A stretch of 29,762 bases of DNA from the NCBI GenBank assembly GCA_910585285.1, contig CAJUDL010000042.1, positions 1 to 29,762 on the forward strand. The letters are read 5' to 3'. The stretch comes from an uncultured Muribaculaceae bacterium. Lineage in GTDB: Bacteria > Bacteroidota > Bacteroidia > Bacteroidales > Muribaculaceae. The translations under genes were made by a program, and so were the position numbers. This document shows, piece by piece, positions 1-7,866 of the stretch (the first letter of the stretch is position 1; each line of letters opens with the position of its first letter). The notes beneath the pieces were generated by a model. The model ran no database searches and was not told the DNA's origin. It worked only from the letters and a program-made list of their open reading frames with translations.

Positions 1-84
1 GTTAATAATTAATGGTTAATAATTAATGGTTAATAATTAATGGTTAATAATTAATAATTAATAATTAATGGTTATTAATTTTAG
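1..84. repeat. AT-rich heptad (7-bp / 14-bp) tandem repeat
   Basis: The first 42 bases are three perfect copies of the 14-mer GTTAATAATTAATG. Two near-perfect copies (43-56, 57-70) and a degenerate one (71-84) follow. Each 14-mer splits into two heptads, GTTAATA and ATTAATG, so the basic period is 7. The array runs off the left edge of the window. It abuts, and just overlaps, the stop codon of the minus-strand gene ending at 81. It is not CRISPR-like because there are no spacers. Confidence 0.9.
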
Positions 85-644
85 AGGTTGAAATAGAAGG
101 TACCGGTTGGGAGGACGGTGTAGAAGGAATATTCCACGCCACGGAGATAATAATCAGTATTATAAGCCGGCGTGTCAACACCGCGGTCCCATTGATCGGT
201 CCAGGGATTCCAGGCGTTCAATACATTGACGATGTATTGGACGCCATTGTATTGATAGCTTACTGTCAACGGCAGCACTCGCCATATGCCCTGCGCATCA
301 TAACCGCACGCCACGACTTTTGTGACACCTTGATCAGACAGACCGGCATTGATTGTAGGCTGCACTACTATCGTAGGACTATTGTTCCAATCGGAATACC
401 ATGGACTACCCCAGTTGCCTGGATACATCGGACCGGGATTCCAACCTATGCCGTTGGGTCCCATCGGACCACCCATATTCGGACGGAAGTTGCCACCCGA
501 CCCCGGAGCCGGAAGACTATTCTGCGCCATCACGCCGAGAGCGGAGACCGCCATAAACAGAAATGCCATGACACCTCTTGCCAGTCCTCTACGCGTCAAC
601 CTTTTACGCGTTGATCCTTTCGAGAATAAATTATGTGTTTTCAT
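81..644 (-). CDS. small secreted Gly/Pro/Trp-rich protein, unknown function
   Basis: This 187-aa protein matches no function I recognise. Residues 1-41 form an unusually long, basic signal peptide: a Lys/Arg-rich n-region, then a hydrophobic stretch ending in VMAQ. Residues 42-85 are a low-complexity linker rich in Gly, Pro, Asn, Met and Trp, and probably disordered. The remaining 100 residues are rich in Tyr, Trp, Val and Thr and look like a compact beta domain, with motifs such as GIWRVLPL and NAWNPWTDQWD. The protein is likely periplasmic or surface exposed. It lies downstream of the carbohydrate locus on the same strand, but a strong terminator at 804-835 separates them, so it is probably transcribed on its own. 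No clear TAnnTTTG promoter was seen in the 160 bases upstream. Confidence 0.75.
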   Translation of the reverse strand: MKTHNLFSKGSTRKRLTRRGLARGVMAFLFMAVSALGVMAQNSLPAPGSGGNFRPNMGGPMGPNGIGWNPGPMYPGNWGSPWYSDWNNSPTIVVQPTINAGLSDQGVTKVVACGYDAQGIWRVLPLTVSYQYNGVQYIVNVLNAWNPWTDQWDRGVDTPAYNTDYYLRGVEYSFYTVLPTGTFYFNL

Positions 645-700
645 AGCAATAAATCTTTTATAATCTTTTCATTCTTTTCATTAATAACAATCAACTCGCA

Positions 701-724
701 CTAATTCCTCATTCCCTCCCTACC
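701..724 (-). repeat. decayed heptad repeat upstream of the 81-644 gene
   Basis: On the minus strand this reads as purine-rich heptad-like units (GGTAGGG, AATGAGG, AATTAG). The 13-mer AATGAGGAATTAG (plus-strand positions 701-713, complemented) is identical to bases 24873-24885 inside the heptad array at 24831-24893. In both places the purine-rich strand is the coding strand, upstream of a gene. It may be a relic of the same repeat class, but the array is short. Confidence 0.4.
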
Positions 725-803
725 TTTTTACCACCACATCTCCCCTCCCCGGCTAATATACCGGAGAATCAAAGTTCCGTCTCTCACCCGATACAAAACA
801 AAC

Positions 804-835
804 CGACTTCGACACTTTTTTAAGTGTCGAAGTCG
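804..835 (-). terminator. strong hairpin terminator of the carbohydrate operon
   Basis: CGACTTCGACACTT and its exact complement form a 14-bp perfect stem around a TTTT loop. Read on the minus strand, the stem is followed by a T-rich tail (GGTTTGTTTTG). It lies about 50 bases beyond the stop codon of the last carbohydrate-locus gene (888), as expected for an intrinsic terminator. Confidence 0.85.
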
Positions 836-887
836 CCTGTAAAGGTTGTTATTTCTTTATGTTGTTATATCCTTACTGAGCAATATA

Positions 888-2558
888 TCAGCGCAACACC
901 TTAAAAGATGTATAGTCTGTGCGGATAAGATATATACCACGAGACTTTCCGCTGAGGTTAACTTCACTTCCGCTACCGTGCCATACGACATTACCGCTAA
1001 TATCGTAAACGATAATAGATGTGGATTCCTGCGCCAGACGATAAATGCCGTCACCTACTTTGGCAATTGCCGTTTCCACCTGGAGCATGACATCCGACAC
1101 ACCGGAACCGGCACCCTGATCATATGCACCTACCGATATCATCTCAGGACGCTCCTCATTGCGCTGGTCAACAGTATCAATGACATCTACAGGACATTTA
1201 TATTCAGTCTTGAACAATCCTGCGAAATCGTTTTTCTTAAAATATTGCGCCATCACTTGGGGCACAAGAACTTTGGAAAATCCACCTTTGTCTTGAAGAC
1301 CCGAACGACCGAATATTGCATATGGTGTATTGGCACTTTTATAATCATCGTAACCAGGTATCACAACATCATTACTAAAATTGTCTACGAACGCCTCTCC
1401 TCCTGTCTCAGCCGCGAAGAAATCGCATTTTCCGAAAATATTTCCACCATCTGACACAAGCACATCGGAAACCTTGGTAGTCATCTCCGCAAGACTGATA
1501 GCGGCAATGTCCGGGTCATTTTCCATACCAAGCACATAGGAATTTATAATACGTATGGATGGTGTTCCGGTAGCATAGATTGCGCTGCCATTTGCGGGAT
1601 ATTCCTCACTATTGTCTGAAATTGTGGATGATGCGATATAAAGGCCTGTGGCATCGTTGATGTGTATTGCGCCTTGTTTGTAACCTTTGTTACCCGTGAC
1701 AGTAGAGTTAATGATGTATACAGACCCAGCATTCACACGGATTGCACTTCCTCCTGCCACCTTCCCTTCGCCAACTGCATTGTTGGACGCGACAAGACAG
1801 CGTTCAAGAGTAGCGGAAGGTTTGAAATACTTGTCTGCATCTCCACGTTTCGACTGGTTTACGGCAATACCTGCATCCTTCCCTGTGTTTTCTTCAAATA
1901 TGCAGTCGATAAAATGTGTCTGCGAGCCTGAATTGGAGAATGCCGCGCCGGCATTCTCGCATTTGTTATTTCGGAAAATGCAGTTGCGCACAGTCACAGT
2001 ACGGGTCATATCTACATTCAAAGCCCCAAGTTCTGTCCCTTTTGTCCCGTTATAATAGGCGTTCTGGAGTGTAAACCCTTCAATTAATACGCTTTGAGGA
2101 GCGGCAGCTGCCTCGCTTTTCACGTTCGTAGTCTGAACAAAGATAAGATTACGGACATCGCCCCCGTCAGGGATACCATTATTGTTGCGATCACCATCAA
2201 GGATAGTTGGGGTATCCGACGGATAACTGATCTCCGGAACTTCAGTTCCTGTTAGATTTGTGGCATAGCCACCATGCAGGTTCACAGGATTGTTTTGCAT
2301 TTTCAATCCGGTAACCAAAGCATTGCCACTCGCCTGCAAAGCGGGATATGTGTATTTGCCTCCGGCAAAATATACATCATCCCCTTTTGCCATCGAAGAA
2401 AGGGATGTGATGCAATCAGCGAGATTGAAGGCTGTTTCCCATGTTTTTCCGTCATTACCGGACGGGGAATCTACTTTCACGAACCATTTACCCGCATAAG
2501 CTTGGGGCAATGCTACACACATCATTGATGTGGTAATAAGTAATGCTTTAAATTTCAT
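888..2558 (-). CDS. secreted right-handed beta-helix protein with C-terminal secretion-type tail
   Basis: This 556-aa protein has a signal peptide (1-22, ending AYA). Its long body (about 23-480) shows repeating short segments of the N-x-I/F-x-x-N type (RNCIFRNN, IDCIFEEN, INSTVTGN) typical of a parallel beta-helix of the pectate-lyase-like fold. An acidic loop, DGDRNNNGIPD, could bind calcium. The last 45 or so residues (YDISGNVV...GIYLIR...KVL) resemble a type IX secretion or Por-type sorting tail. No lyase or hydrolase family can be assigned, so it may bind or cleave a polysaccharide at the surface. Its N-terminal half is homologous to residues 20-255 of the fusion protein encoded just upstream. 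It is the last gene before the 804-835 terminator. Confidence 0.8.
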   Translation of the reverse strand: MKFKALLITTSMMCVALPQAYAGKWFVKVDSPSGNDGKTWETAFNLADCITSLSSMAKGDDVYFAGGKYTYPALQASGNALVTGLKMQNNPVNLHGGYATNLTGTEVPEISYPSDTPTILDGDRNNNGIPDGGDVRNLIFVQTTNVKSEAAAAPQSVLIEGFTLQNAYYNGTKGTELGALNVDMTRTVTVRNCIFRNNKCENAGAAFSNSGSQTHFIDCIFEENTGKDAGIAVNQSKRGDADKYFKPSATLERCLVASNNAVGEGKVAGGSAIRVNAGSVYIINSTVTGNKGYKQGAIHINDATGLYIASSTISDNSEEYPANGSAIYATGTPSIRIINSYVLGMENDPDIAAISLAEMTTKVSDVLVSDGGNIFGKCDFFAAETGGEAFVDNFSNDVVIPGYDDYKSANTPYAIFGRSGLQDKGGFSKVLVPQVMAQYFKKNDFAGLFKTEYKCPVDVIDTVDQRNEERPEMISVGAYDQGAGSGVSDVMLQVETAIAKVGDGIYRLAQESTSIIVYDISGNVVWHGSGSEVNLSGKSRGIYLIRTDYTSFKVLR

Positions 2559-2566
2559 ATAATATC

Positions 2567-2574
2567 CAAATTTA
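2567..2574 (-). promoter_or_regulatory. possible -7 box before the last beta-helix gene
   Basis: The minus strand reads TAAATTTG, a match to the Bacteroides -7 box TAnnTTTG, in the 52-base gap before the gene starting at 2558. No TTTG lies at the expected 19-21 base distance, and the box is very close to the start codon. It is at best an internal promoter. Confidence 0.25.
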
Positions 2575-2610
2575 ATGGTTGTTTTTCAGAATTTGAGACT
2601 TCAAGAGTGT

Positions 2611-5031
2611 TTATTTAAGAGTGGAATAATTCCGTGCGACATCGTATGCGGAAATACCCTCCTTGTCAAGATTGGTTTTGTATCCCGGACCGCCTCCTGC
2701 CACATAGCCATTGCTCTCACCTAAAAGCGAAGGGCTTACCCAGAATGAATAAAGATGTGCATTATCGAAAATGAAGCGTATCTTCACCGCTTTACCTGCA
2801 AATTCCGATATGTTATCATTATCCCGCCATTCAAGACGATATATCGTAGAGTCAACAGACATCGGCAAGCAGTCAGCAGCAGAATATCCCTCTATTACGT
2901 TACCGTCTTCATCCAAAATTTCCACCTTAAGCGAACCTTCCGAACAATCAGCATTGACAAACAGATAAGATCCATCGAAGCATACCGGACGCGTAGTGAC
3001 AACCGCAGAAGCACCCTGCGTCGCTGAAAGAGAACAGAAGCCATCACGACGCAACGTTGCGATTCCTGTACCACTGTTGGCGTGCATGCCATATCCTGTT
3101 CCAGGGCGCGTCTCATCCCCTCTGAATCCAATATAATAGAACCGCAGCTGATCACCTACTACAGAACAAATGCCTCCAACCGACTGCACATATCCTTTGT
3201 CCCAGGCATCCCCACCGCTTGAAGGGATGAATGAAGTCCGATCATCGGGGCGCTGCCAATGAAAACCATCACGGCTAAAAGCCACTTTCAGATCAGTCCG
3301 TTTTGGAATGCCTCGAGCTTTACATTCTTCGTTCTGCGGACCGAGAAATATCTGTAGCATCCCAAGCATAACGCTTTCATATGCCACGGCGTTAACATTA
3401 TACAATTCAGGCGTAATGCCCACCTCAGGAGCCGGCTCATCTAAATTATCAGCACCACACCAATAAACCACATTCCGACCATTCCACACCGCGCCTGATA
3501 AAAAATTGGAGCTCTCCCGATACCAACGATTACGACCATGTGGTGCCGGTGCCAATCCTCCTCCATTGCGCAGACTGAACACATACTTCTTTCTAAATGG
3601 ATTATAGAACATTGTGGAACGGTCGCCGGAAGCACCGGAGCGTATAAGATTATTCCAATGGATTCCGTCAGAAGAGATGGCTGCGTAGCCGTAAACATTA
3701 CTTTCGGCTTTGTCGTTTGGTGGACGAAAATAAATCTTATATCTTTCGTATGCCGGAGCATCATAATCTACTACCACACCGGATGAGTTTGGGGCATATC
3801 CGGGAATAATCTGATTAAGCACTCCTATCCCCAATGTAGGGCGTTCCCAATTCAGACCGTCACGGCTTGTGGCATACGCCTGGGCGTTGAGCCAACCTGC
3901 CTCATACCACATCTGCCATTGTTTCTGCTCTTCGTTCCAATAGATACCTCCGTCTTTTGGGGCAGCCCCCGGATTTCCGGCAGCATATTGCTCAAGTGTA
4001 GTCTCGACTTTCAATATGGGATTGGCGGAGTATTTTTCCGGACGATACCATTTACGTTCGATTCCCAGAGCCGAGGATATCAGAAAATCATCAACAAACA
4101 ATTGTCTGCCAACATTGATCGGAATAACAGCCGGAATATTTTCCTCCTCCAGATAAGGAACCGGCATCGGTTCACGCGACTGTGGAGACATCGTTTTCGG
4201 AGGCCATACTGAGGGGAGCACAATCCCATTATAAAGCGTTTCAGGCGTGTTTCCACCTTCGGGATATTCATCAGTAGCGGTAAGCATATTGTCCTCGATG
4301 AGGGTACGATCTACAATAAGTGCCGGCGTATATACTTTTTGAGCAAGAGTCGCTTCGTCTGCACGTATCGCCGCTCCATCAGTACCAGCCTTATTCCCTT
4401 TAAATATGCAATCCACCACTTTAACTTCAGAACCCAACACATTTAGTGCTGCCCCTCCGCTATAGAGGGCGCGGTTGCCCTCCAAAATGCAGTGCTGAAG
4501 CGTTACACCACGACTGAGATACACGCTTACTGCTCCGCATTCTTGAGGATTCCGGGCTTCATAGAAACATCCGGATATAGTGAAACCCTCTATTACTATG
4601 TTACGTTCGGCATCCGGAGATGCGCTTCCATCGATACGGATAAAATTGCGAACGTCATAGTCATCAGGTTGTCCACTACCGTTGCTATCTCCAAGAAAGA
4701 GCGTAGGGGTTTCTGTTGGATATTTCAGTTCCGGCACCTGGTTTATGCGCAGATTTGTCGGGAAACCTCCCTTAAGAGTAAGGTTGCGGTGTTTTATATT
4801 AATGGGATTTACCACATTGGAGCGATAAACACCTCCGGCAAAACAGACCATGTCTCCTTCTGCAATAGTACCATCTGAAAGTTTGGTGAGGAAAGTATCG
4901 AAATTCCACGATGTTGTCCACATCGTGCCAGAAGTAGAGGTTCCTCCGTCAACTTTTACAAACCAAGTTGAAGCATTGCAGCCGAAGGCTGCCGCTAATG
5001 TCCAGATTAATATTGATAAAACTCTTTTCAT
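2611..5031 (-). CDS. beta-helix / five-bladed-propeller glycosidase-like fusion protein
   Basis: This 806-aa exported protein has a signal ending near AAFGC-N, which could be a lipobox (Cys18) or a normal cleavage site. Residues 20-255 are half of a beta-helix, homologous to the N-terminal half of the neighbouring 556-aa protein. From residue 265 (TLYNGI) to the end it is homologous to the entire mature part of the 566-aa protein at 7867-9567. The C-terminal part carries the motifs GRQLFVDDFLI, KDGGIYW, MWYEAGW, SRDGLNWERP, DRSTMFYNPFRKK and SRDGFHWQRP. These suggest a GH32/GH43-type five-bladed propeller, probably an exo-acting glycosidase not placed in a family I can name. Catalytic residues are not assignable with certainty. 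The stop is followed by a 52-base gap. Its ATG overlaps the transporter stop by 4 bases (ATGA), implying coupled translation. Confidence 0.85.
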   Translation of the reverse strand: MKRVLSILIWTLAAAFGCNASTWFVKVDGGTSTSGTMWTTSWNFDTFLTKLSDGTIAEGDMVCFAGGVYRSNVVNPINIKHRNLTLKGGFPTNLRINQVPELKYPTETPTLFLGDSNGSGQPDDYDVRNFIRIDGSASPDAERNIVIEGFTISGCFYEARNPQECGAVSVYLSRGVTLQHCILEGNRALYSGGAALNVLGSEVKVVDCIFKGNKAGTDGAAIRADEATLAQKVYTPALIVDRTLIEDNMLTATDEYPEGGNTPETLYNGIVLPSVWPPKTMSPQSREPMPVPYLEEENIPAVIPINVGRQLFVDDFLISSALGIERKWYRPEKYSANPILKVETTLEQYAAGNPGAAPKDGGIYWNEEQKQWQMWYEAGWLNAQAYATSRDGLNWERPTLGIGVLNQIIPGYAPNSSGVVVDYDAPAYERYKIYFRPPNDKAESNVYGYAAISSDGIHWNNLIRSGASGDRSTMFYNPFRKKYVFSLRNGGGLAPAPHGRNRWYRESSNFLSGAVWNGRNVVYWCGADNLDEPAPEVGITPELYNVNAVAYESVMLGMLQIFLGPQNEECKARGIPKRTDLKVAFSRDGFHWQRPDDRTSFIPSSGGDAWDKGYVQSVGGICSVVGDQLRFYYIGFRGDETRPGTGYGMHANSGTGIATLRRDGFCSLSATQGASAVVTTRPVCFDGSYLFVNADCSEGSLKVEILDEDGNVIEGYSAADCLPMSVDSTIYRLEWRDNDNISEFAGKAVKIRFIFDNAHLYSFWVSPSLLGESNGYVAGGGPGYKTNLDKEGISAYDVARNYSTLK

Positions 5032-6320
5032 TGTTCCAAAAGTTCTAAATTTCCATAATTGGATTCAGTATCTTGATGCGAATCGGTCATGTCATCGGTA
5101 ACAGGACAAAGCACTTTTATTTCAAGAAATACGGAAATTGCGACAGCGGCTATCATTGCAACAAAAACAGTGTTCTGATATCCCCCTTTCAATGCGTATC
5201 CGAGAATATCGGTTATTAACGCTCCGGCTGCGATACCTACGAAATTCATGATCCCATAGCAAGTTGCCCTGCTTCGAGAAGGGAAGAACTGACAGATAAT
5301 GGGCATATTGTTGGTGTCATACATTCCGAATCCCAACCCGAATAAGATACCCCCTGCAAGTATCGGCACCAGACTGCCGGAGAAAAGAATCAACAATAAC
5401 GCAGGGATAATCATTCCAAGACCTGTTGCTGAAGTGTATACACGTCCTCGTAGCGTTCGTTTAACCCATCTGTCAGAAATCCAACCTCCGGCAAAGACTC
5501 CGACAAACGATGACATCGCCAGCGTAACAGTCCACATCGGACCGACAGTTTCCATTTTAATTCCCAGACTGTCGCAAATCATTGTGGGCATCCAGTTTTT
5601 AGTAACCCAACCCGGCAAATTCAATGCGGCAAAGTAGAAAATCATCACCCAGAACGCAGTGTGACGAATAAGGATAATCCACTGTGCCCTTCTTCTCGCG
5701 CCGTTAGGCACTGTGCTTCCGACAGCTGTCGTCAATTGCGGTCTGTTTTCCTTCTCATGAAGCAACAATGCCAACACAACAGCATACACAATCCCTATGA
5801 TTCCAAAGATATGGAAAGTAAATTGCCATGAGGCGTGGGCAGAGATGGTTGCTCCAAACCCTCCTATCGCCTGACCAAGATAGATGCCTGAGGTAAGTGC
5901 CCCCACGGCAATTGAGCGCGATGGTCCGCAATGATAATCAGCCACGAGCGACAAGGCAGCCGGGATATAAAAAGCTTCACTTATACCCATAACACCACGC
6001 AACACATACATAGTGTCGATATCATAGGTATAGCCCATAAGCAATGTTACTCCCGACCACACTGCCAGGCTAAAAATGATGAGCCATTTACGGTTGATAC
6101 GATCAGCGATTACGCCCGACAACGGACTCATGAAAGCATATACCCACAAGAATATTGCCATAAGCCGTCCGTAATTGGTTATGTCCCTAAGCGCCTCAAT
6201 ATCTTCCATCATGTAGGGACGCATCGTGGCAAGCATCTGCCGATCAAGATAATTGAGCAGCGACACCACGGCAAGCAATACAACCACAAGCCACGGATAG
6301 AATTTTTTGTTCTTAAGCAT
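5028..6320 (-). CDS. MFS transporter, anion/sugar-acid (ACS-like) family
   Basis: This 430-aa inner-membrane protein has about 12 hydrophobic segments. The first helix ends in LNYLDRQ, and the motif-A loop ADRINRKW follows helix 2. Both are typical of the anion:cation symporter branch of the major facilitator superfamily, which includes hexuronate, glucarate and related acid transporters. It probably imports an acidic sugar into the cytoplasm for the aldolase encoded two genes upstream. Its start overlaps the YhcH-like stop by one base (TGATG) and its stop overlaps the fusion-gene start (ATGA), so it sits inside a tightly packed operon. The exact substrate cannot be read from the sequence. 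An acid is favoured over neutral ribose because of the family and the neighbours. Confidence 0.88.
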   Translation of the reverse strand: MLKNKKFYPWLVVVLLAVVSLLNYLDRQMLATMRPYMMEDIEALRDITNYGRLMAIFLWVYAFMSPLSGVIADRINRKWLIIFSLAVWSGVTLLMGYTYDIDTMYVLRGVMGISEAFYIPAALSLVADYHCGPSRSIAVGALTSGIYLGQAIGGFGATISAHASWQFTFHIFGIIGIVYAVVLALLLHEKENRPQLTTAVGSTVPNGARRRAQWIILIRHTAFWVMIFYFAALNLPGWVTKNWMPTMICDSLGIKMETVGPMWTVTLAMSSFVGVFAGGWISDRWVKRTLRGRVYTSATGLGMIIPALLLILFSGSLVPILAGGILFGLGFGMYDTNNMPIICQFFPSRSRATCYGIMNFVGIAAGALITDILGYALKGGYQNTVFVAMIAAVAISVFLEIKVLCPVTDDMTDSHQDTESNYGNLELLEQ

Positions 6321-6919
6321 CAGTTTTTAATCTTAATTACAATTTTTCGTACTGTTCGTTCTCCACTACCCTCCGCGTTTTTCATACTTGGACGATGAGG
6401 GTCATCGGGAAAAAATACAAAATATTTAGAAGGAGTGGTCGTATCGTATTCTGCGCCTTGCACGTCAGCGGCTTGATAAAATTCTATGTCATCGACATAT
6501 GGCACTGATATTGTCATAAAATCAGGCGTGGCGATTCCCATTTTCTCCGTGCCCACAGGCACATATTGCAAGTCGATATAACGCCGATGCGCCTCAAACC
6601 GGCAGGAATCCGCATCTTTGGGTAGATATTCCTGCACTATGGCATACACCTCAGCATCCGGAAGCAAATCGTAGGTGCCGCATTGAATGCTGTCGGGACG
6701 TAGACCGGCTTTCTCAAGAAAATCGAACGCCACTTTCCATCTCTCAGGATAGGAAGCAATGTGACTCAGAACTTTGTCATTATCGCAAATCTGTGATAAT
6801 GTTACTTCTGTATTGCCATAAGAAAACTTGTTATCCATGCTCATATTGGCGTTATTACATGAAATTATCGTGACGGCACCAATTACCACCACCAAAGAAA
6901 TTGCAAAAAAGGCTTTCAT
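6320..6919 (-). CDS. YhcH/YjgK/YiaL-family anomerase-like protein with lipoprotein signal
   Basis: This 199-aa protein belongs to the YhcH/YjgK/YiaL (DUF386) family. E. coli YhcH (NanQ) is a metal-dependent anomerase that gives the aldolase the open form of N-acetylneuraminate. Family signatures are visible: CGTYDLL, FEAHRRYIDLQYV with the Glu/His/Asp metal-site region, and FFPDDPHRPS with the His ligand. The oddity is at the N-terminus. Residues 1-20 are a hydrophobic signal followed by Cys21 in a lipobox (IIS-C), then Asn. Family members are normally cytoplasmic without a signal. A shorter product starting at Met26 would be cytosolic, but a hydrophobic leader arising by chance is unlikely. 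It starts 6 bases after the aldolase stop, so its substrate is likely the aldolase substrate, perhaps acted on outside the cytoplasm. Confidence 0.85.
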   Translation of the reverse strand: MKAFFAISLVVVIGAVTIISCNNANMSMDNKFSYGNTEVTLSQICDNDKVLSHIASYPERWKVAFDFLEKAGLRPDSIQCGTYDLLPDAEVYAIVQEYLPKDADSCRFEAHRRYIDLQYVPVGTEKMGIATPDFMTISVPYVDDIEFYQAADVQGAEYDTTTPSKYFVFFPDDPHRPSMKNAEGSGERTVRKIVIKIKN

Positions 6920-6925
6920 AATACT

Positions 6926-7855
6926 TCATAATATTGAATCGATTGATTGTTTCAACACCATGGTGTTTTTTGCAATTGTCTCAGATGCTGCTTCAGAAGC
7001 GGGATGTAACGGTGGCAATACATAATTCTCGATCAATCCCTGCGATGCCATCGCAGCTTTCAGTCCTTTCATGAAACTGACAGGAGTGCCATCAATAGAA
7101 TATATTGTAGTAGAAACTTTCATCACTAATGTCTGGAGAGTGGCAATCCGGGCTCTAGCTCCTTTACGGCATGCTTCAAAAAGAGCCACATAAAGTTCAG
7201 GGAAAAGATTGGATCCGGAATTCACGCCTCCGTCTCCACCAACCGCCATCGTAGAAGCAAGCATTTCATCCGGTCCGACCAGTATTGAAAAATCAGGATG
7301 TTCCGGTTTGATTTCAGCAAGAAGAGTGTTAAAGTATGTGCCATTGCCCGAACTGTCCTTGATTCCGATAATATTTGGATGAGAGGCAAGATTCTTCACA
7401 GTTTCAACAGCCATCATCATCTTGGTCTGAGCTGGAATATTGTAAAGAAACAATGGGAGTTCCAACGCATCAGCCAATGAGACATAATAATTCTCTATTT
7501 CCTTCTGCGTAAGTGAGAAATAGAAGGGCAATGCGCTTACAACATAGTCTGCTCCGGCTTTTGCGGCATAATTCCCAAGGGCTATGCTGCGTTTAAGACA
7601 ACTGTCTGCCACATGCACGAGAACATTGGTGCGATGTGCCGTATAGTCAACTACCAAATCGATCAGTTCATGTTGCATCTCCTCCGTCATCGAAGCTCCT
7701 TCTCCGGTTGTACCCATTAGAAATATTCCTTCGACACCACCTTTTACGAGATGGTCTATTAACCTGCGCAGACTGCCGGCATCAATACGATTATCTTTTG
7801 TAAAGGGAGTAACCATCGGAGTCACCACTCCTTGGAATATCTTATTGCTTTTCAT
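6926..7855 (-). CDS. DapA/NanA-superfamily class I aldolase (2-keto-3-deoxy acid or sialate-type lyase)
   Basis: This 309-aa cytoplasmic TIM-barrel aldolase has no signal peptide. Key residues are in place: GTTGEG at 48-53 binds the pyruvate carboxylate, Tyr138 in YNIP is the proton relay, and Lys166 in GIKDSSGN is the Schiff-base lysine. Lysine-biosynthetic DapA has an Arg five residues after the Tyr (YNVPSR). Here the sequence is YNIPAQ, so that Arg is Gln143, which argues against dihydrodipicolinate synthase. The reaction is probably reversible cleavage of a 3-deoxy-2-keto sugar acid (sialate, Kdo, KDG or similar) to pyruvate plus an aldehyde or aldose. Neighbouring YhcH, acid transporter and ribokinases fit that role. 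Which sugar acid it cleaves is open. Confidence 0.88.
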   Translation of the reverse strand: MKSNKIFQGVVTPMVTPFTKDNRIDAGSLRRLIDHLVKGGVEGIFLMGTTGEGASMTEEMQHELIDLVVDYTAHRTNVLVHVADSCLKRSIALGNYAAKAGADYVVSALPFYFSLTQKEIENYYVSLADALELPLFLYNIPAQTKMMMAVETVKNLASHPNIIGIKDSSGNGTYFNTLLAEIKPEHPDFSILVGPDEMLASTMAVGGDGGVNSGSNLFPELYVALFEACRKGARARIATLQTLVMKVSTTIYSIDGTPVSFMKGLKAAMASQGLIENYVLPPLHPASEAASETIAKNTMVLKQSIDSIL

Positions 7856-7866
7856 GTTGTTATTGT

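Noticed and set aside
1..84. CRISPR array
   Set aside because: The repeats are contiguous 14-mers without spacers and of low complexity.
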